A DNA stretch of 64,000 nt from Cyanobacteria bacterium SBLK (lineage in GTDB: Bacteria > Cyanobacteriota > Cyanobacteriia > Cyanobacteriales > Spirulinaceae): positions 186,001 through 250,000 of the forward strand of contig JAGHZQ010000065.1 of NCBI GenBank assembly GCA_017746715.1. Reading direction: 5' to 3'. The position numbers were made by a program, and so were the translations under genes. Position 1 is the stretch's first letter. Every line of letters begins with the position of its first letter. Under the pieces are notes generated by a model. The model ran no database searches, was not told the origin of the DNA, and was given only the letters and a program-made list of their open reading frames with translations. Shown here piece after piece: positions 7,715 through 17,627 of this stretch.

Positions 7715-10700
7715 CTATTCTATTGTTTGTAATGCGTCTTCAATGACTGTAAGAATTTCGCCTTCTAAATAAGGCTTTGTTAAATAAGCATAAGCACCCA
7801 ACTCCAAAGCAATTTGTTGGAATTTATCGCGACTGCGAGAGGTGAGAATAATAGCAGGAATAGGGGATATACTTTTATCTTGTTTGGCAGTGCTTAAAAA
7901 TTCTAGCCCATTCATGCGCGGCATTTCAATATCGCAAAGAATAACGTGAAATTTTTCTCCACTTTTTAACTGTTCTAATGCTTCTAAACCATCCTTTGCT
8001 TGTAAAACGCGATACCCCGATCGCTGCAAAATCAAGGTTAGGGTTTGACGTTCCGTGAGAGAATCATCAACCACTAAAACCGTTTTAATTTTGGGTGTAT
8101 TGGGAACCAGTGGTGAAGATGGCAGACTCGGACTGGATTCTTTTTCCGTTGCATTCGACTCGGGAATATAAAGCCCGAGGGTTTGCGTAGAGAGGGTATT
8201 TTTGCTAAAAGATTGTTCCCTCGAAAGGCTTTCTTTAGGATTTAATTGAGTTGCGATCGCTTTTTTATTTTGAGATCGCTTCACCAAGGAAAATCCATCA
8301 ATAATTAAAGCCAAACGACCATCGGCCAAAATGCTGCAACCATAAATATAAGCAGGAGCTTGCAGCGCATTAGAAAGGGGTTTGATGACCAATTCTTGCT
8401 CCTCGATAATGCGATCGACTTCTAACGCAATATATCCTTCATTCCCTTTTAATAAAAGAACCGGCGATATATTTTTCCCCGTCGTTAATAGGGGAGAAAG
8501 TTCTTGATGCTGAAACTCTCCGACAGTCAAACCGCGACATTGAGCCAGCGATCGCGAATAATTAAATAAAGACCCCAATTCGTAAACGGGAATGGTCAAA
8601 TCTTGCTCGTCTTGCTGCCAGTCTAAGACTTTTTGACCTGCCAACTGTCTAACTTTTTCTCCCGGTATTAAAATCTGTTCAATTTCATTAGAAACGAACC
8701 CATAAACCGATCGCTCTACTTGACAAATTAGCAATCTTGCATTCATTAAAGATTCGCGAATTTGCAGGGAAAACGTCGTTCCTTTTTGAGGAATCGAACG
8801 AACGAAAAGCGTTCCATTAATGGGTTCGAGTTGGGTTTTAACTACATCCAACCCAACCCCGCGTCCCGATAACTCGCTCACCCGAGAAGTGGTGGAAAAG
8901 CCCGAAGAACATAATAAATCTAATAACTTAGATTCTGGTTGGGGAAGCTGTTGAATTTCTCGGGCTTCGCGATCGCTTATCAAGCCTTTTTTAACACCTT
9001 GCTGGCAAATTTTAGCAATATTTAATCCCCCACCATCATCTTGCACTTCAATAATGGTACGATTCCCCTGATGATAGGCACGAATTAAGATATTTCCTTT
9101 CTCCGATTTCCCTCTTTGAATTCGCATATCTGACGATTCAATTCCATGATCGAAGGCATTGCGGACGAGGTGCAAGAGGGCATCGTAAAGATTATCAATA
9201 ATGGTTTTATCCACCATTACTTGACTGCCTTGTATTTGTAGATCGACAGCCTTTTTATGAATAAAGGACAGTTGTTTTACCATGGGAGGAAAACGCTCGA
9301 GCAGTGTTTTCAAAGCGATCGTTCTTGCCATTTGCAGGTTATCCCGCAGTTGGTTGGATAAGCGTTGTTCCCGTTCGATAGTTGATGTTGTCGTTCGTGC
9401 CAATAAATTAATGTCTTCTGTGGCTTGGGTAATTTGAGAGGCTTCTTCTAAAGCAGAAGAGAGTGCTTTTTGTAAGGGATGAATCTGCTTGTAATAATCA
9501 TTGCGATCGCTACTGGTTTGCAACAGAGAACGATTCGCGAGATCTCTCAATTGATTTAGCGTTAATCGATGCTGTCGAATCCAATTTGCTAATTTTTGTA
9601 CGGTGGATTGAAACTGCTCGTCTCGCAGGGAAAGTTGATTTTGATTAATTAAAAGTTCGGCAATTAAATGATTGAAAAGTTCTAATTGTTCGAGGTCAAT
9701 TCGTAATGTTTTCGGTTTGGCAGACGTGATAATTTCCGGTTGAGGTTTGGGTTTTGAGGGTTGCGGGTGGGGAGTTGGCGTATCTTCTAAGAAAATGGGT
9801 TCGGGTCGTTCCGGTAAATCGCTCGACGTATCCTGTAAGTTTATAGATCCGAAAGTTTCTTCGAGAGAGGGGATATTTGTTAAAGTCTGTGGAGTAGCTT
9901 TATCTTCAGATATATCGAGAATTATTTCTTCTTCATCGGGTAAATTATCTGGGGTAATTTCTTCTGCTAAATTAAGTTCTGATGCCAATAATTCTCCCGA
10001 ATTTTTATCATCGATATCCCAAATATTGCTAGGGAGAAAATCTTCTTCCAAGCCAAGATCTGTTTCGGCAGCGATCGCGGGTTCTCGCTTGGGTTCGAGT
10101 TCTTCTGCCATATCGTCTGGAATTTGTAGATCGAAATCATCGTCAATATTATCAATCGCACCAAATGCTTCTTCAAGATCGATTGCGTCGCTTTCTACGG
10201 GATCGCTCTTTGTCTTTTCAATTTCTCCAGAGGCTTTGTTCCCTTCTAACTCTCCAAATTCTCCGGCAAAAGGAGAATCTGCTAAAGATTCTCGTTCCGA
10301 GCCGAGATCGAAGGGATCGCCGAGATCGAATTCGATAGTTTCTCCCGTAAAATTTTGCAATTCTAACGCTTCAAAAGAAGCCTCTAGCTCTTCTCGTTCT
10401 GTGGGAGAAATGAGGGGGAATTCGTCTGCAATATTCAAGCTAATATCGGAATTGGAGCCTAAATTCAGTTCGATAGTCGATTCGGACTCCAAGGAAGAAA
10501 AAGGGGCTTCATCCGAGTTTAACTCGACCGAATCTGTATTTGAGGGAGCCAGCAAATCTTCTAATTCTTGACTCGTTTCTAATTTGGTAAAATCTTCAAC
10601 GGGAGGAACTTTTATGGCTTCTTCATTTGCGATTGTTTCTCCTGCTAATTTTAATAATAAAGGACTGGGTTGACCCCCGCGATCGCGATCGCCTTCTAAC

Positions 10701-12292
10701 ACTAATTTTTGGGCGCTTTCGAGATCTTTCAAGGCAAGATGGGCAATTTCTCGTGCGCCCTCGGGATGCCCTTCGATCGCGTCCAGAATTGCCGTCGCGA
10801 TCGCCCCAAAACCAGGTAATGCTAAGGATTCTCCCAAACCGATAAAGACATTGGCTTGCTCTGTTAGGGTTGCCGCGATCGCTGCTTCGTTTGCTCCCTT
10901 TGATAAAAGTTCTTTTAATTCTTCTATTCTTTGAGTAACTCCAACTTCAAATATGGATTTAGTGAGGTCAAATCCCAATTCTTCCGAAGTCGGGAGAGGA
11001 GGTTGGCGATCGAAACAGTCTCCGAGTTTGACTTGAAACCGGGCAAAGAGGTCTGCTGCACGATTCAATAAGAGATCGTCATCGATATCCGTTTCCGAGG
11101 TTAATTCTGCCGATATTGCCAATCTCAAGCATTCATAACCCTCAAATAACATGGATTCTAACTCTCGGTCGAGTGTTGCCTCGGGGACGAGCATGGCTCG
11201 AAAAACGTCTTCTAAATTATGAGCAATGGTTTTAATCGTTTCTCGTCCGACATTAGCGGAAGCTCCTTTAAGAGTATGGGTCGCTCGCATCAAACTATAA
11301 ATCTCGTTGGTACTCGATTCTGGAGTCAGAGAAAATAGTTGTCGTTCGATTTCAGCCAGTAATTCTCGCGCTTCGGTCAGAAAATATTCGTAACCTTCCG
11401 GATTGCGTAAAGGACGGGGTTTAGGGTTGGGGGAATGAGCTGGGATTTGATTCTCCATTGTCGGGGGGGCGAGAATTGACTTGGGGGAGAGGGTTATACG
11501 GCTATCGGTTTCGATTTCTTCTTCAATTTCTGTATTGCGATCGCGAAAATCGGGGCTAACCGAAACGGGAAAAGAAAAAATCTCATCTTCTTCTAATATT
11601 TGCAAGTCTTGAATGCTGGCATCGGTTTCAATTTCATCATCAAATGTAATTTCTAAAGACGAAACCGCAAACGCATCTTCTTCCCTTTCCCGTCTATCCC
11701 ATTCTAATTCATCGGCATCGAAAGCAATATCTAAAGAAGGGATGGCAAACACGTCTTCGTTTAACCTCTCCGACTCGTTTTGTAACGAGGGTTTAACAAT
11801 CGAATCTCGATAGGGTTGCGTTACTAAAGGCTGAGAATCAGACTCGATATAAGTGCCTTCTTTCTCGATTTCATCCTCGTTATCTTCATCAATATCGATA
11901 GAAATCGACGATGAATGTTCTGACTGTCTTGATGCGCGTTCAATCTCTATGGTTTCATTTTCAATTTCAATGGCGATCGATGATGTTGTTGTTTTCGAGT
12001 CTTGTTTTTCTCCTATTTCCACTTCATCAATCTCGATCGCGATCGGAGATGATTGTGGTGGGGGAGTCACTGGTGAGTGATTGACATCCGTTTCTTCATC
12101 CTCAATTGTAATCAATATCGTTTGACCGTTTTGAGAATTCCCCTGTCCCTCCTCGCCCCAAAGATTATCCGCAGCCTTAGCCATTTCTCGTCCTACTGTA
12201 TCTTGGGTAAAATAATCCCAATTTTTGACAGAAGACCAGAGAGCGCTTGCCATTTTGCCGGCGAGTTTTTGCAGATCCAGTTCGCTTTTCAT
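7715..12292 (-). CDS. CheA-like hybrid histidine kinase with C-terminal receiver (PixL/PilL type)
   Basis: About 1525 residues from the ATG at 12292; the frame extends six codons further only to a TTG. Residues 50-290 are an acidic Glu/Asp/Ser/Ile-rich linker. An Hpt domain follows with the phosphoacceptor His at about 339 (ATHTLKGASANVG). A second long acidic linker runs from about 550 to 850. Then come the CheA dimerisation and HATPase region (LVRNAFDHGIE N-box, DDGGGLN, GRGVGLDVV), a CheW-like domain (LLICQVERSVYGFVSNEIEQ) and a REC domain (VVDDSLTE, phospho-Asp in CDIEMPRMNG, Lys in LTKPY). It receives the state of the methyl-accepting protein encoded 66 bases upstream and passes phosphate to pilus response regulators. 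Cyanobacterial relatives control type IV pilus phototaxis. Confidence 0.9.
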   Translation of the reverse strand: MKSELDLQKLAGKMASALWSSVKNWDYFTQDTVGREMAKAADNLWGEEGQGNSQNGQTILITIEDEETDVNHSPVTPPPQSSPIAIEIDEVEIGEKQDSKTTTSSIAIEIENETIEIERASRQSEHSSSISIDIDEDNEDEIEKEGTYIESDSQPLVTQPYRDSIVKPSLQNESERLNEDVFAIPSLDIAFDADELEWDRREREEDAFAVSSLEITFDDEIETDASIQDLQILEEDEIFSFPVSVSPDFRDRNTEIEEEIETDSRITLSPKSILAPPTMENQIPAHSPNPKPRPLRNPEGYEYFLTEARELLAEIERQLFSLTPESSTNEIYSLMRATHTLKGASANVGRETIKTIAHNLEDVFRAMLVPEATLDRELESMLFEGYECLRLAISAELTSETDIDDDLLLNRAADLFARFQVKLGDCFDRQPPLPTSEELGFDLTKSIFEVGVTQRIEELKELLSKGANEAAIAATLTEQANVFIGLGESLALPGFGAIATAILDAIEGHPEGAREIAHLALKDLESAQKLVLEGDRDRGGQPSPLLLKLAGETIANEEAIKVPPVEDFTKLETSQELEDLLAPSNTDSVELNSDEAPFSSLESESTIELNLGSNSDISLNIADEFPLISPTEREELEASFEALELQNFTGETIEFDLGDPFDLGSERESLADSPFAGEFGELEGNKASGEIEKTKSDPVESDAIDLEEAFGAIDNIDDDFDLQIPDDMAEELEPKREPAIAAETDLGLEEDFLPSNIWDIDDKNSGELLASELNLAEEITPDNLPDEEEIILDISEDKATPQTLTNIPSLEETFGSINLQDTSSDLPERPEPIFLEDTPTPHPQPSKPKPQPEIITSAKPKTLRIDLEQLELFNHLIAELLINQNQLSLRDEQFQSTVQKLANWIRQHRLTLNQLRDLANRSLLQTSSDRNDYYKQIHPLQKALSSALEEASQITQATEDINLLARTTTSTIEREQRLSNQLRDNLQMARTIALKTLLERFPPMVKQLSFIHKKAVDLQIQGSQVMVDKTIIDNLYDALLHLVRNAFDHGIESSDMRIQRGKSEKGNILIRAYHQGNRTIIEVQDDGGGLNIAKICQQGVKKGLISDREAREIQQLPQPESKLLDLLCSSGFSTTSRVSELSGRGVGLDVVKTQLEPINGTLFVRSIPQKGTTFSLQIRESLMNARLLICQVERSVYGFVSNEIEQILIPGEKVRQLAGQKVLDWQQDEQDLTIPVYELGSLFNYSRSLAQCRGLTVGEFQHQELSPLLTTGKNISPVLLLKGNEGYIALEVDRIIEEQELVIKPLSNALQAPAYIYGCSILADGRLALIIDGFSLVKRSQNKKAIATQLNPKESLSREQSFSKNTLSTQTLGLYIPESNATEKESSPSLPSSPLVPNTPKIKTVLVVDDSLTERQTLTLILQRSGYRVLQAKDGLEALEQLKSGEKFHVILCDIEMPRMNGLEFLSTAKQDKSISPIPAIILTSRSRDKFQQIALELGAYAYLTKPYLEGEILTVIEDALQTIE

Positions 12293-12358
12293 CGTTTCAC
12301 CAGTAACCAATAACTAATAACACTTCGACTTAGCTCGAGGCCAGCCCACAACCCATCT

Positions 12359-15300
12359 TTAATTCACCTTAAACTGTTTCACCACTTCTTGTAATTGTTG
12401 TGCCGTTGCCAGAGAATTTTGGAAGGTCTCTGATAGTTCTGTTGATTCTGCCGATGTGCTGTTGGAAATGTCGGCAACTGCTCGCATGGTTTCCGTTACT
12501 GACTGCGATCGCTCCAGTTGTGCTTGGGTGGCAGAGGTAATATCTTCGACTAATTTGCCGATCTGGGCGGTTGCTGCCGCGATCGCGTTTAAATTGCCTT
12601 TCGTCTCTTCGACCAAAGTCGTCCCGGCACTAACGCGAGAGATGGCGGCTTCGGTGACGGCGATCGCATCTCCCGTTTGCTGGCGAATTTCCGCCACTAA
12701 ATTGGAGATTTCCGAGGTAGCATTGGCAGACTGTCGCGCCAGCGATCGCACTTCGTCGGCAACTACGGCAAACCCTTTACCGTATTCTCCCGCCCGAGTC
12801 GCTTCGATCGCGGCATTGAGAGAAAGCAGTTGGGTTTGGGTGGCAAAGTCGCCGATCAAGTTGACCACGCGATCGATTTTCTGGGAAGATTCGCTTAAAT
12901 CTCGGATCTTTTGGGAGGTTTCCGCGACGGTATCCCGAATGGCTAAAATTCCCTCGACGGTGCGGTTCATGGCGGAATTTCCCGATTGTACCGTCTGATT
13001 GGCATTCCGCACTGCTTGTTCGATTGCCTTGGCATTTGCTCCCACATTTTGGGAAGAGTTCACCATTTGCTGCACTTCATCTAAGGCAACATTTAACTCT
13101 TGGGTTTGCTGTCGGGCCTGCACTGCCAGCTTGCGAATTTGCGTATCGCTGCCGATGGAACTCTGCGCCACCTCTGCGGTTACGGTTTGTACCTGCATGA
13201 CAATCTTTCGCAGGCTTTGCAAGGTATTGTTGTAAACATCCGCGATCGTTCCCAGTTCGTCTTCCGAGAGTGGGGCGCGTACCGTTAAATCTCCCTCCAA
13301 TGCCGGACGCACTGCCGTGAGGAGTTGAATGGCTCGCCGTTGCAATAATTCCCGCGCTTCTTTTTCCCGCTTTACGGATGCTTCTAACTGCTGAGCTTGT
13401 TGGCGCAATCGCTCTAAATCTTCTGCCCGTTGCAAAGCGAGACCTAATTGAGAGCCTAATTGTACCATCATTTGAATTTCCTCGCTTTCCCATTCCCTCG
13501 GGCCGGAACATTGATAGTTTGCCATTAAGCCCCAAAGTTTCTGACCGAGGAAAATCGGTACGGTAATATAGGCGCGCGCTTGGAAACTTTCCAATAATTC
13601 GATATAGCAAGGGGAAAAGCCGGAATTATAAATGTCATCAGAAGCGCGAAATTGTTCGCCTTTACGATAAGTTCCCCCTTCCGTATCTTGTAAATAAGTA
13701 TCGCGAGCAACCAATTCTCGTACGCGCATTTGCTGAATGGTGCAGCCTTCCGTATCGATGTTGGCTTTGGCGCGTTCGAGGAGGGTCACATCTTCATTTT
13801 GTACGCGCAACAAGGGCAACCAATCTGCCCGAACGGATTCGGCGACAAATTCACCACTCCAATCCTCGTTAAAGCGATAAATCCCCACCCGATCGCTGTT
13901 AAAGACCTTGCGAGCCTCCCGAGCTGCCATTTTAAAAATCGTGTCGATATCTTGCGCCTGTTTGATGCGATCGCTAATGGCGGCGATCGCCCGTTCCCGT
14001 TCGATCGCTTTTTCCAATTTTTCTGTTTGTGCCTTCACCCGTTCTAGATCTCGTCCTCGTTCTAAAGCCAATCCCAACTGGGATCCGAGACTAGAAACGA
14101 GATTAATTTCCTCGGTCGTCCACTCCCTCGGCCCGGAACATTGATAGGTTGCCATCAATCCCCACAGTTGACCTTCGAGAAAAATGGGAACGGTCGCGTA
14201 AGCACGAGCTTGGAAGCGTTCGAGGAGTTCGAGATAACAGCGCGGAAAGCCTGCATTATAGATGTCATTACAAACGCGATAGCGCTCTCCGGTTCGATAG
14301 GTTCCCCCCCGGGTTCGCTCTAAATAGGTATCTTTGCTAACGAGATCGCGGGTGGCCATGGCTTTGATCGTACAACCCTCGCTATCGATATTGACTTTAG
14401 TGGCTTCTAATAAGCTCTCGTCGTCAATTTGCTCTCGCAATAATGATTTCCAACTGCCAAGGACGGCTTCGGCGACGAATTCCCCACTCCAATCCTCATT
14501 AAAGCGATAAATCCCTACCCGATCCGCTTGTAATAATTCGCGAGTTTCACCGGTAGCAATTTTAAAAATTTCGTCGGGGTCTTGGGTTTGTTTGATGCGA
14601 TCTCCAATTAAGGCTAAAGTGCGTTCCCGTTTCACGGCTTCTTCTAGTTTTTTCGCCTGTGCTTTTACGCGTTCCAAATCCTGTGCTCGTTGTAAGGCAA
14701 TACTCAACTGAGATCCTAAATTCACCACGAGATTGATTTCCTCAGTCGTCCATTCCCTCGGATCGGAACACTGATAAGTTGCCATCAATCCCCACAGTTT
14801 TTTACCCAGAAAAACGGGAACGGTGACGTAGGCTTTTGCTTGAAATCGCTCCAATAATTCAACGTAACAGCGCGGAAAATCGGCCTTGTAAATATCATTG
14901 CAAGCGCGATATCGATCTCCAGTTTTATACGCTCCTCCTTGAGTGCGTTCCAAGTAAGTATCTTGGCTGACAAAATCCCAAGCCGTCATCTCTTTGACCG
15001 TGCAACCGTCGGTGTCGATATTCAGTTTTGTTCCTGCTAAGATTTTTTCATCTTCTAGTTGCTCTCGCAGCAAGGACTTCCAATTTCCCGTTACGGATTC
15101 GGCAATAAATTCGCCGCTCCAATCCTCATTAAAGCGATAAATCCCCACGCGATCGGCTTTTAATAATTGTCGCACTTCCCGAGTGGTAATGTTAAAAACT
15201 TCTTGAGTTTCTTGAGATTGCTTGATGCGATCGCTAATTAAAGCAATCGTTCGTTCTCGTTGAATGGCTTCTTCTAATTTTTGCGCTTGCGATCGCACTT

Positions 15301-17158
15301 GTTCCATATCTTCGGCACGTTGTAAGGCTAACCCTAATTGAGACCCCAAATTCACCATCAAATCGATTTCTTCTTGCCCCCAGTTTCTCGCTCCCGAACA
15401 CTGATAATTGGCCAGTAATCCCCACAGTGTATTTCCCAAAAAGATCGGTACGGTAACATAGGCACGAGCCTGAAAACTTTCTAGCAGTTCGAGATAACAA
15501 GCGGGAAAATTCGCTTTATAAACATCATTGCAAGCGCGATATTTTTCTCCCGTTCGATAAGTGCCGCCTTTCGTATCCTGCAAATAAGTATCGCGAGAGA
15601 CTAATTCTCGCACGCGCATCTGTTTGATGGTACAGCCTTGGGTGTCGATATTATCTTTCGTTCCTTCAAGAATCGTCGAATTTTCGCGTTGTTCTTTGGT
15701 GAGAGAAATCCAACCTTCTCCCACGGATTCCGCAACGAATTCTCCGCCCCAATCCGGTGTAAAGCGGTAAACCACTACGCGATCGCTCTTCAATAACTTG
15801 CGAACGGATTCCGTTGCCACGCGGAAAACCGTTTGAGGCTCGGTGGATTGTTTGATCCGATCGATCGTGAGGGCAATCGTTTTTTCGCGCTCGACGGCTT
15901 TTTTCAGCTTTTCGGCTTGCAAGCGCTGCTGGCGTAGGGTTGAGGCTTGTTGGAGGGCAACTCCCAATTGTTCGGCAATTTGCACCAACAGGCGAATTTC
16001 CCCTCGTTCCCAAGTCCGAGAGGCGGAACATTGATAAGTCGCTAACAGGCCCCATAGTTTCGTTCCCTGATAAATCCCTACCGTTAAATAAGCACGAGCT
16101 TGAATGCGCTCTAAGAGTTCGATATAACAGGCTGGAAACCCTTGCTCGTAAATATCATTGGCAATGCGATACTTCTGTCCTTTTGCATAAGTTCCTCCTT
16201 TTGTCCGTTCTAGATAAGTATCGACGATTTCCCCTCGCCCGTTGCGATCGCTGCCTTCCACCATCAATTTTAGATTGCAATCTTCGCTATTTTCTCGCAA
16301 AAGTTCCGGATCGATGGGATTTTGCATGAGAGAGGCCCATCCTGCCCCCACGGATTCCGCTACGAATTTGCCGCTCCAATCCGTATTAAAGCGATAAATG
16401 CCGACGCGATCGGCTTTCAACAACTGGCGGACTTCTTGAGTGGTGGTTTGAAAGATGGTTTTAATATCGAGAGAGCGACGAATGCGAGTAATGACCTTTG
16501 TGGCTGCATTTTCGCGAACTTGCTGGCGATCGATTTCTTCCTGGAATTGATAGCCGACTAAATTGAGGGCAAGGGCTGTACTAATTTGTTCGAGAATGCC
16601 GATCTCGCTTTGATTCCAGCGCCGTGCTTCATTGCACTGCTGTACGGAAAGCAATCCCCAAATCGCGCTTCCCATGCGAATCGGACAACTGATTCCAGCG
16701 CGAACTTGGTATTTTTCAAGGAGTTGCAGTTGGTAGGGGGTAACAGATGTGCTGGCAACGTAATCGATCGCCGTGCAGTCGGCAATATCGTAATCGAGTT
16801 GGCGATCGCGGCCGAAAAAGGTAGCGGGGAGGGTTTCCCCAACAGTGGGCGTCCATCCCCGTTCGCTGGCTTCGGCGACAGAATTTCCTTGGCTTTCGCT
16901 CTCAAAGCGATACACGAGTACGCGAGAGGCTTGCAGGATGTCCCGCAGGCGATCGCAAGTAATGGCGAGGAGGGCATTGCGATCGCGGGATTGGCGCATC
17001 TGTTCTTGCACCCGAGTCAGTTTTCGGCGCAGTTGCTCGAATTCCGTTTCTAGGCTCGAAGGGGTGAATTTGGTGGCGGTGTCGCCGTCTGACGGGTTGT
17101 TTGCTCCATTGACAATATTGGCATCGGAGGTCGAACGGTTGGAGGAAATCGCTGTCAT
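12359..17158 (-). CDS. Soluble methyl-accepting protein with six tandem GAF domains
   Basis: 1599 residues with no transmembrane segment. After a short Ser/Asn-rich start and coiled coil there are six GAF domains spaced about 190 residues apart (about 60-1240). A HAMP-like segment follows (LEGDLTVRAPLSEDELGTIA), then a methyl-accepting signalling domain of about 270 residues with the hairpin tip around QLLSLNAAIEATRAGEYGKG. GAF2-6 are close duplicates: each has DRVxxYRF, a CNDIY-like block and (A/R/P)CYxELLExFQA(R/K)AY, with Cys-Tyr where cyanobacteriochromes have Cys-His. GAF1 lacks that Cys. It is likely a taxis receptor of the PixJ/PtxD/PilJ group that drives the CheA-like kinase downstream. 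Whether it binds bilin cannot be told from sequence. Confidence 0.88.
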   Translation of the reverse strand: MTAISSNRSTSDANIVNGANNPSDGDTATKFTPSSLETEFEQLRRKLTRVQEQMRQSRDRNALLAITCDRLRDILQASRVLVYRFESESQGNSVAEASERGWTPTVGETLPATFFGRDRQLDYDIADCTAIDYVASTSVTPYQLQLLEKYQVRAGISCPIRMGSAIWGLLSVQQCNEARRWNQSEIGILEQISTALALNLVGYQFQEEIDRQQVRENAATKVITRIRRSLDIKTIFQTTTQEVRQLLKADRVGIYRFNTDWSGKFVAESVGAGWASLMQNPIDPELLRENSEDCNLKLMVEGSDRNGRGEIVDTYLERTKGGTYAKGQKYRIANDIYEQGFPACYIELLERIQARAYLTVGIYQGTKLWGLLATYQCSASRTWERGEIRLLVQIAEQLGVALQQASTLRQQRLQAEKLKKAVEREKTIALTIDRIKQSTEPQTVFRVATESVRKLLKSDRVVVYRFTPDWGGEFVAESVGEGWISLTKEQRENSTILEGTKDNIDTQGCTIKQMRVRELVSRDTYLQDTKGGTYRTGEKYRACNDVYKANFPACYLELLESFQARAYVTVPIFLGNTLWGLLANYQCSGARNWGQEEIDLMVNLGSQLGLALQRAEDMEQVRSQAQKLEEAIQRERTIALISDRIKQSQETQEVFNITTREVRQLLKADRVGIYRFNEDWSGEFIAESVTGNWKSLLREQLEDEKILAGTKLNIDTDGCTVKEMTAWDFVSQDTYLERTQGGAYKTGDRYRACNDIYKADFPRCYVELLERFQAKAYVTVPVFLGKKLWGLMATYQCSDPREWTTEEINLVVNLGSQLSIALQRAQDLERVKAQAKKLEEAVKRERTLALIGDRIKQTQDPDEIFKIATGETRELLQADRVGIYRFNEDWSGEFVAEAVLGSWKSLLREQIDDESLLEATKVNIDSEGCTIKAMATRDLVSKDTYLERTRGGTYRTGERYRVCNDIYNAGFPRCYLELLERFQARAYATVPIFLEGQLWGLMATYQCSGPREWTTEEINLVSSLGSQLGLALERGRDLERVKAQTEKLEKAIERERAIAAISDRIKQAQDIDTIFKMAAREARKVFNSDRVGIYRFNEDWSGEFVAESVRADWLPLLRVQNEDVTLLERAKANIDTEGCTIQQMRVRELVARDTYLQDTEGGTYRKGEQFRASDDIYNSGFSPCYIELLESFQARAYITVPIFLGQKLWGLMANYQCSGPREWESEEIQMMVQLGSQLGLALQRAEDLERLRQQAQQLEASVKREKEARELLQRRAIQLLTAVRPALEGDLTVRAPLSEDELGTIADVYNNTLQSLRKIVMQVQTVTAEVAQSSIGSDTQIRKLAVQARQQTQELNVALDEVQQMVNSSQNVGANAKAIEQAVRNANQTVQSGNSAMNRTVEGILAIRDTVAETSQKIRDLSESSQKIDRVVNLIGDFATQTQLLSLNAAIEATRAGEYGKGFAVVADEVRSLARQSANATSEISNLVAEIRQQTGDAIAVTEAAISRVSAGTTLVEETKGNLNAIAAATAQIGKLVEDITSATQAQLERSQSVTETMRAVADISNSTSAESTELSETFQNSLATAQQLQEVVKQFKVN

Positions 17159-17627
17159 GGGAAATAAGGGCTAATTTAGGAAGTTTTCCAGATTTAGTTT
17201 TTTGGGCTGGACAGATTAATCGTTCTAAATTATTACTCTAGCAAGGGATCTTTACGATTTGTAACAAAGTAAAAACCTACATACTAAAAAGTATACAGGT
17301 CAACGAAAAAGTTATCGGTCAATTAGAGTTATAACTCTCTAAATTTAGCCTTCAAGTGGTCTGTCCTTTTTTTTGTATTATGTTCTTTCTAGATTTATCA
17401 TTGTTTTTGTTTCTTTTCGTTAAGTCCCAAATCTCTTGTATTTAAAGATAAAGCTAACTTTTTCCTTCAAACTCTTAACTTCGCTTGATAGTATCGAAAA
17501 TCTACAGTAGTATATGTATGGCATTTTTCACAAAAAAGGCGATCGCGCAGGGTGACGGCTTCCCTCGCGTACTTTTCTGTAAGGAATGCCGTAACACCGC
17601 GTCAAAGTTTAAAACTCAATTGCTAAT
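17159..17627. other. Divergent intergenic region, receptor gene versus peptidase gene
   Basis: 469 bases that must contain promoters for both the minus-strand receptor-kinase operon and the plus-strand peptidase. It is AT-rich. A 14-base perfect palindrome AGAGTTATAACTCT lies at 17325-17338 and could be an operator, and a HIP1 site lies near 17540. No gene is seen. Confidence 0.5.
17485..17513 (+). promoter_or_regulatory. Candidate promoter for the papain-like peptidase gene
   Basis: TTGATA (17485-17490) and TAGTAT (17508-17513) are separated by 17 bases, about 115 bases before the ATG at 17628. The -35 box matches the sigma-70 consensus in five of six positions, the -10 box only in part, so this is tentative. 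Confidence 0.3.

Noticed and set aside
9747..10571. 274-codon Ser-rich plus-strand frame
   Set aside because: Mirror of the acidic Glu/Asp/Ile linker of the CheA-like kinase; composition artefact.
12456..17174. Several plus-strand frames across the receptor gene
   Set aside because: Antisense shadows of the GAF repeats; each recurs because the GAFs are duplicated.
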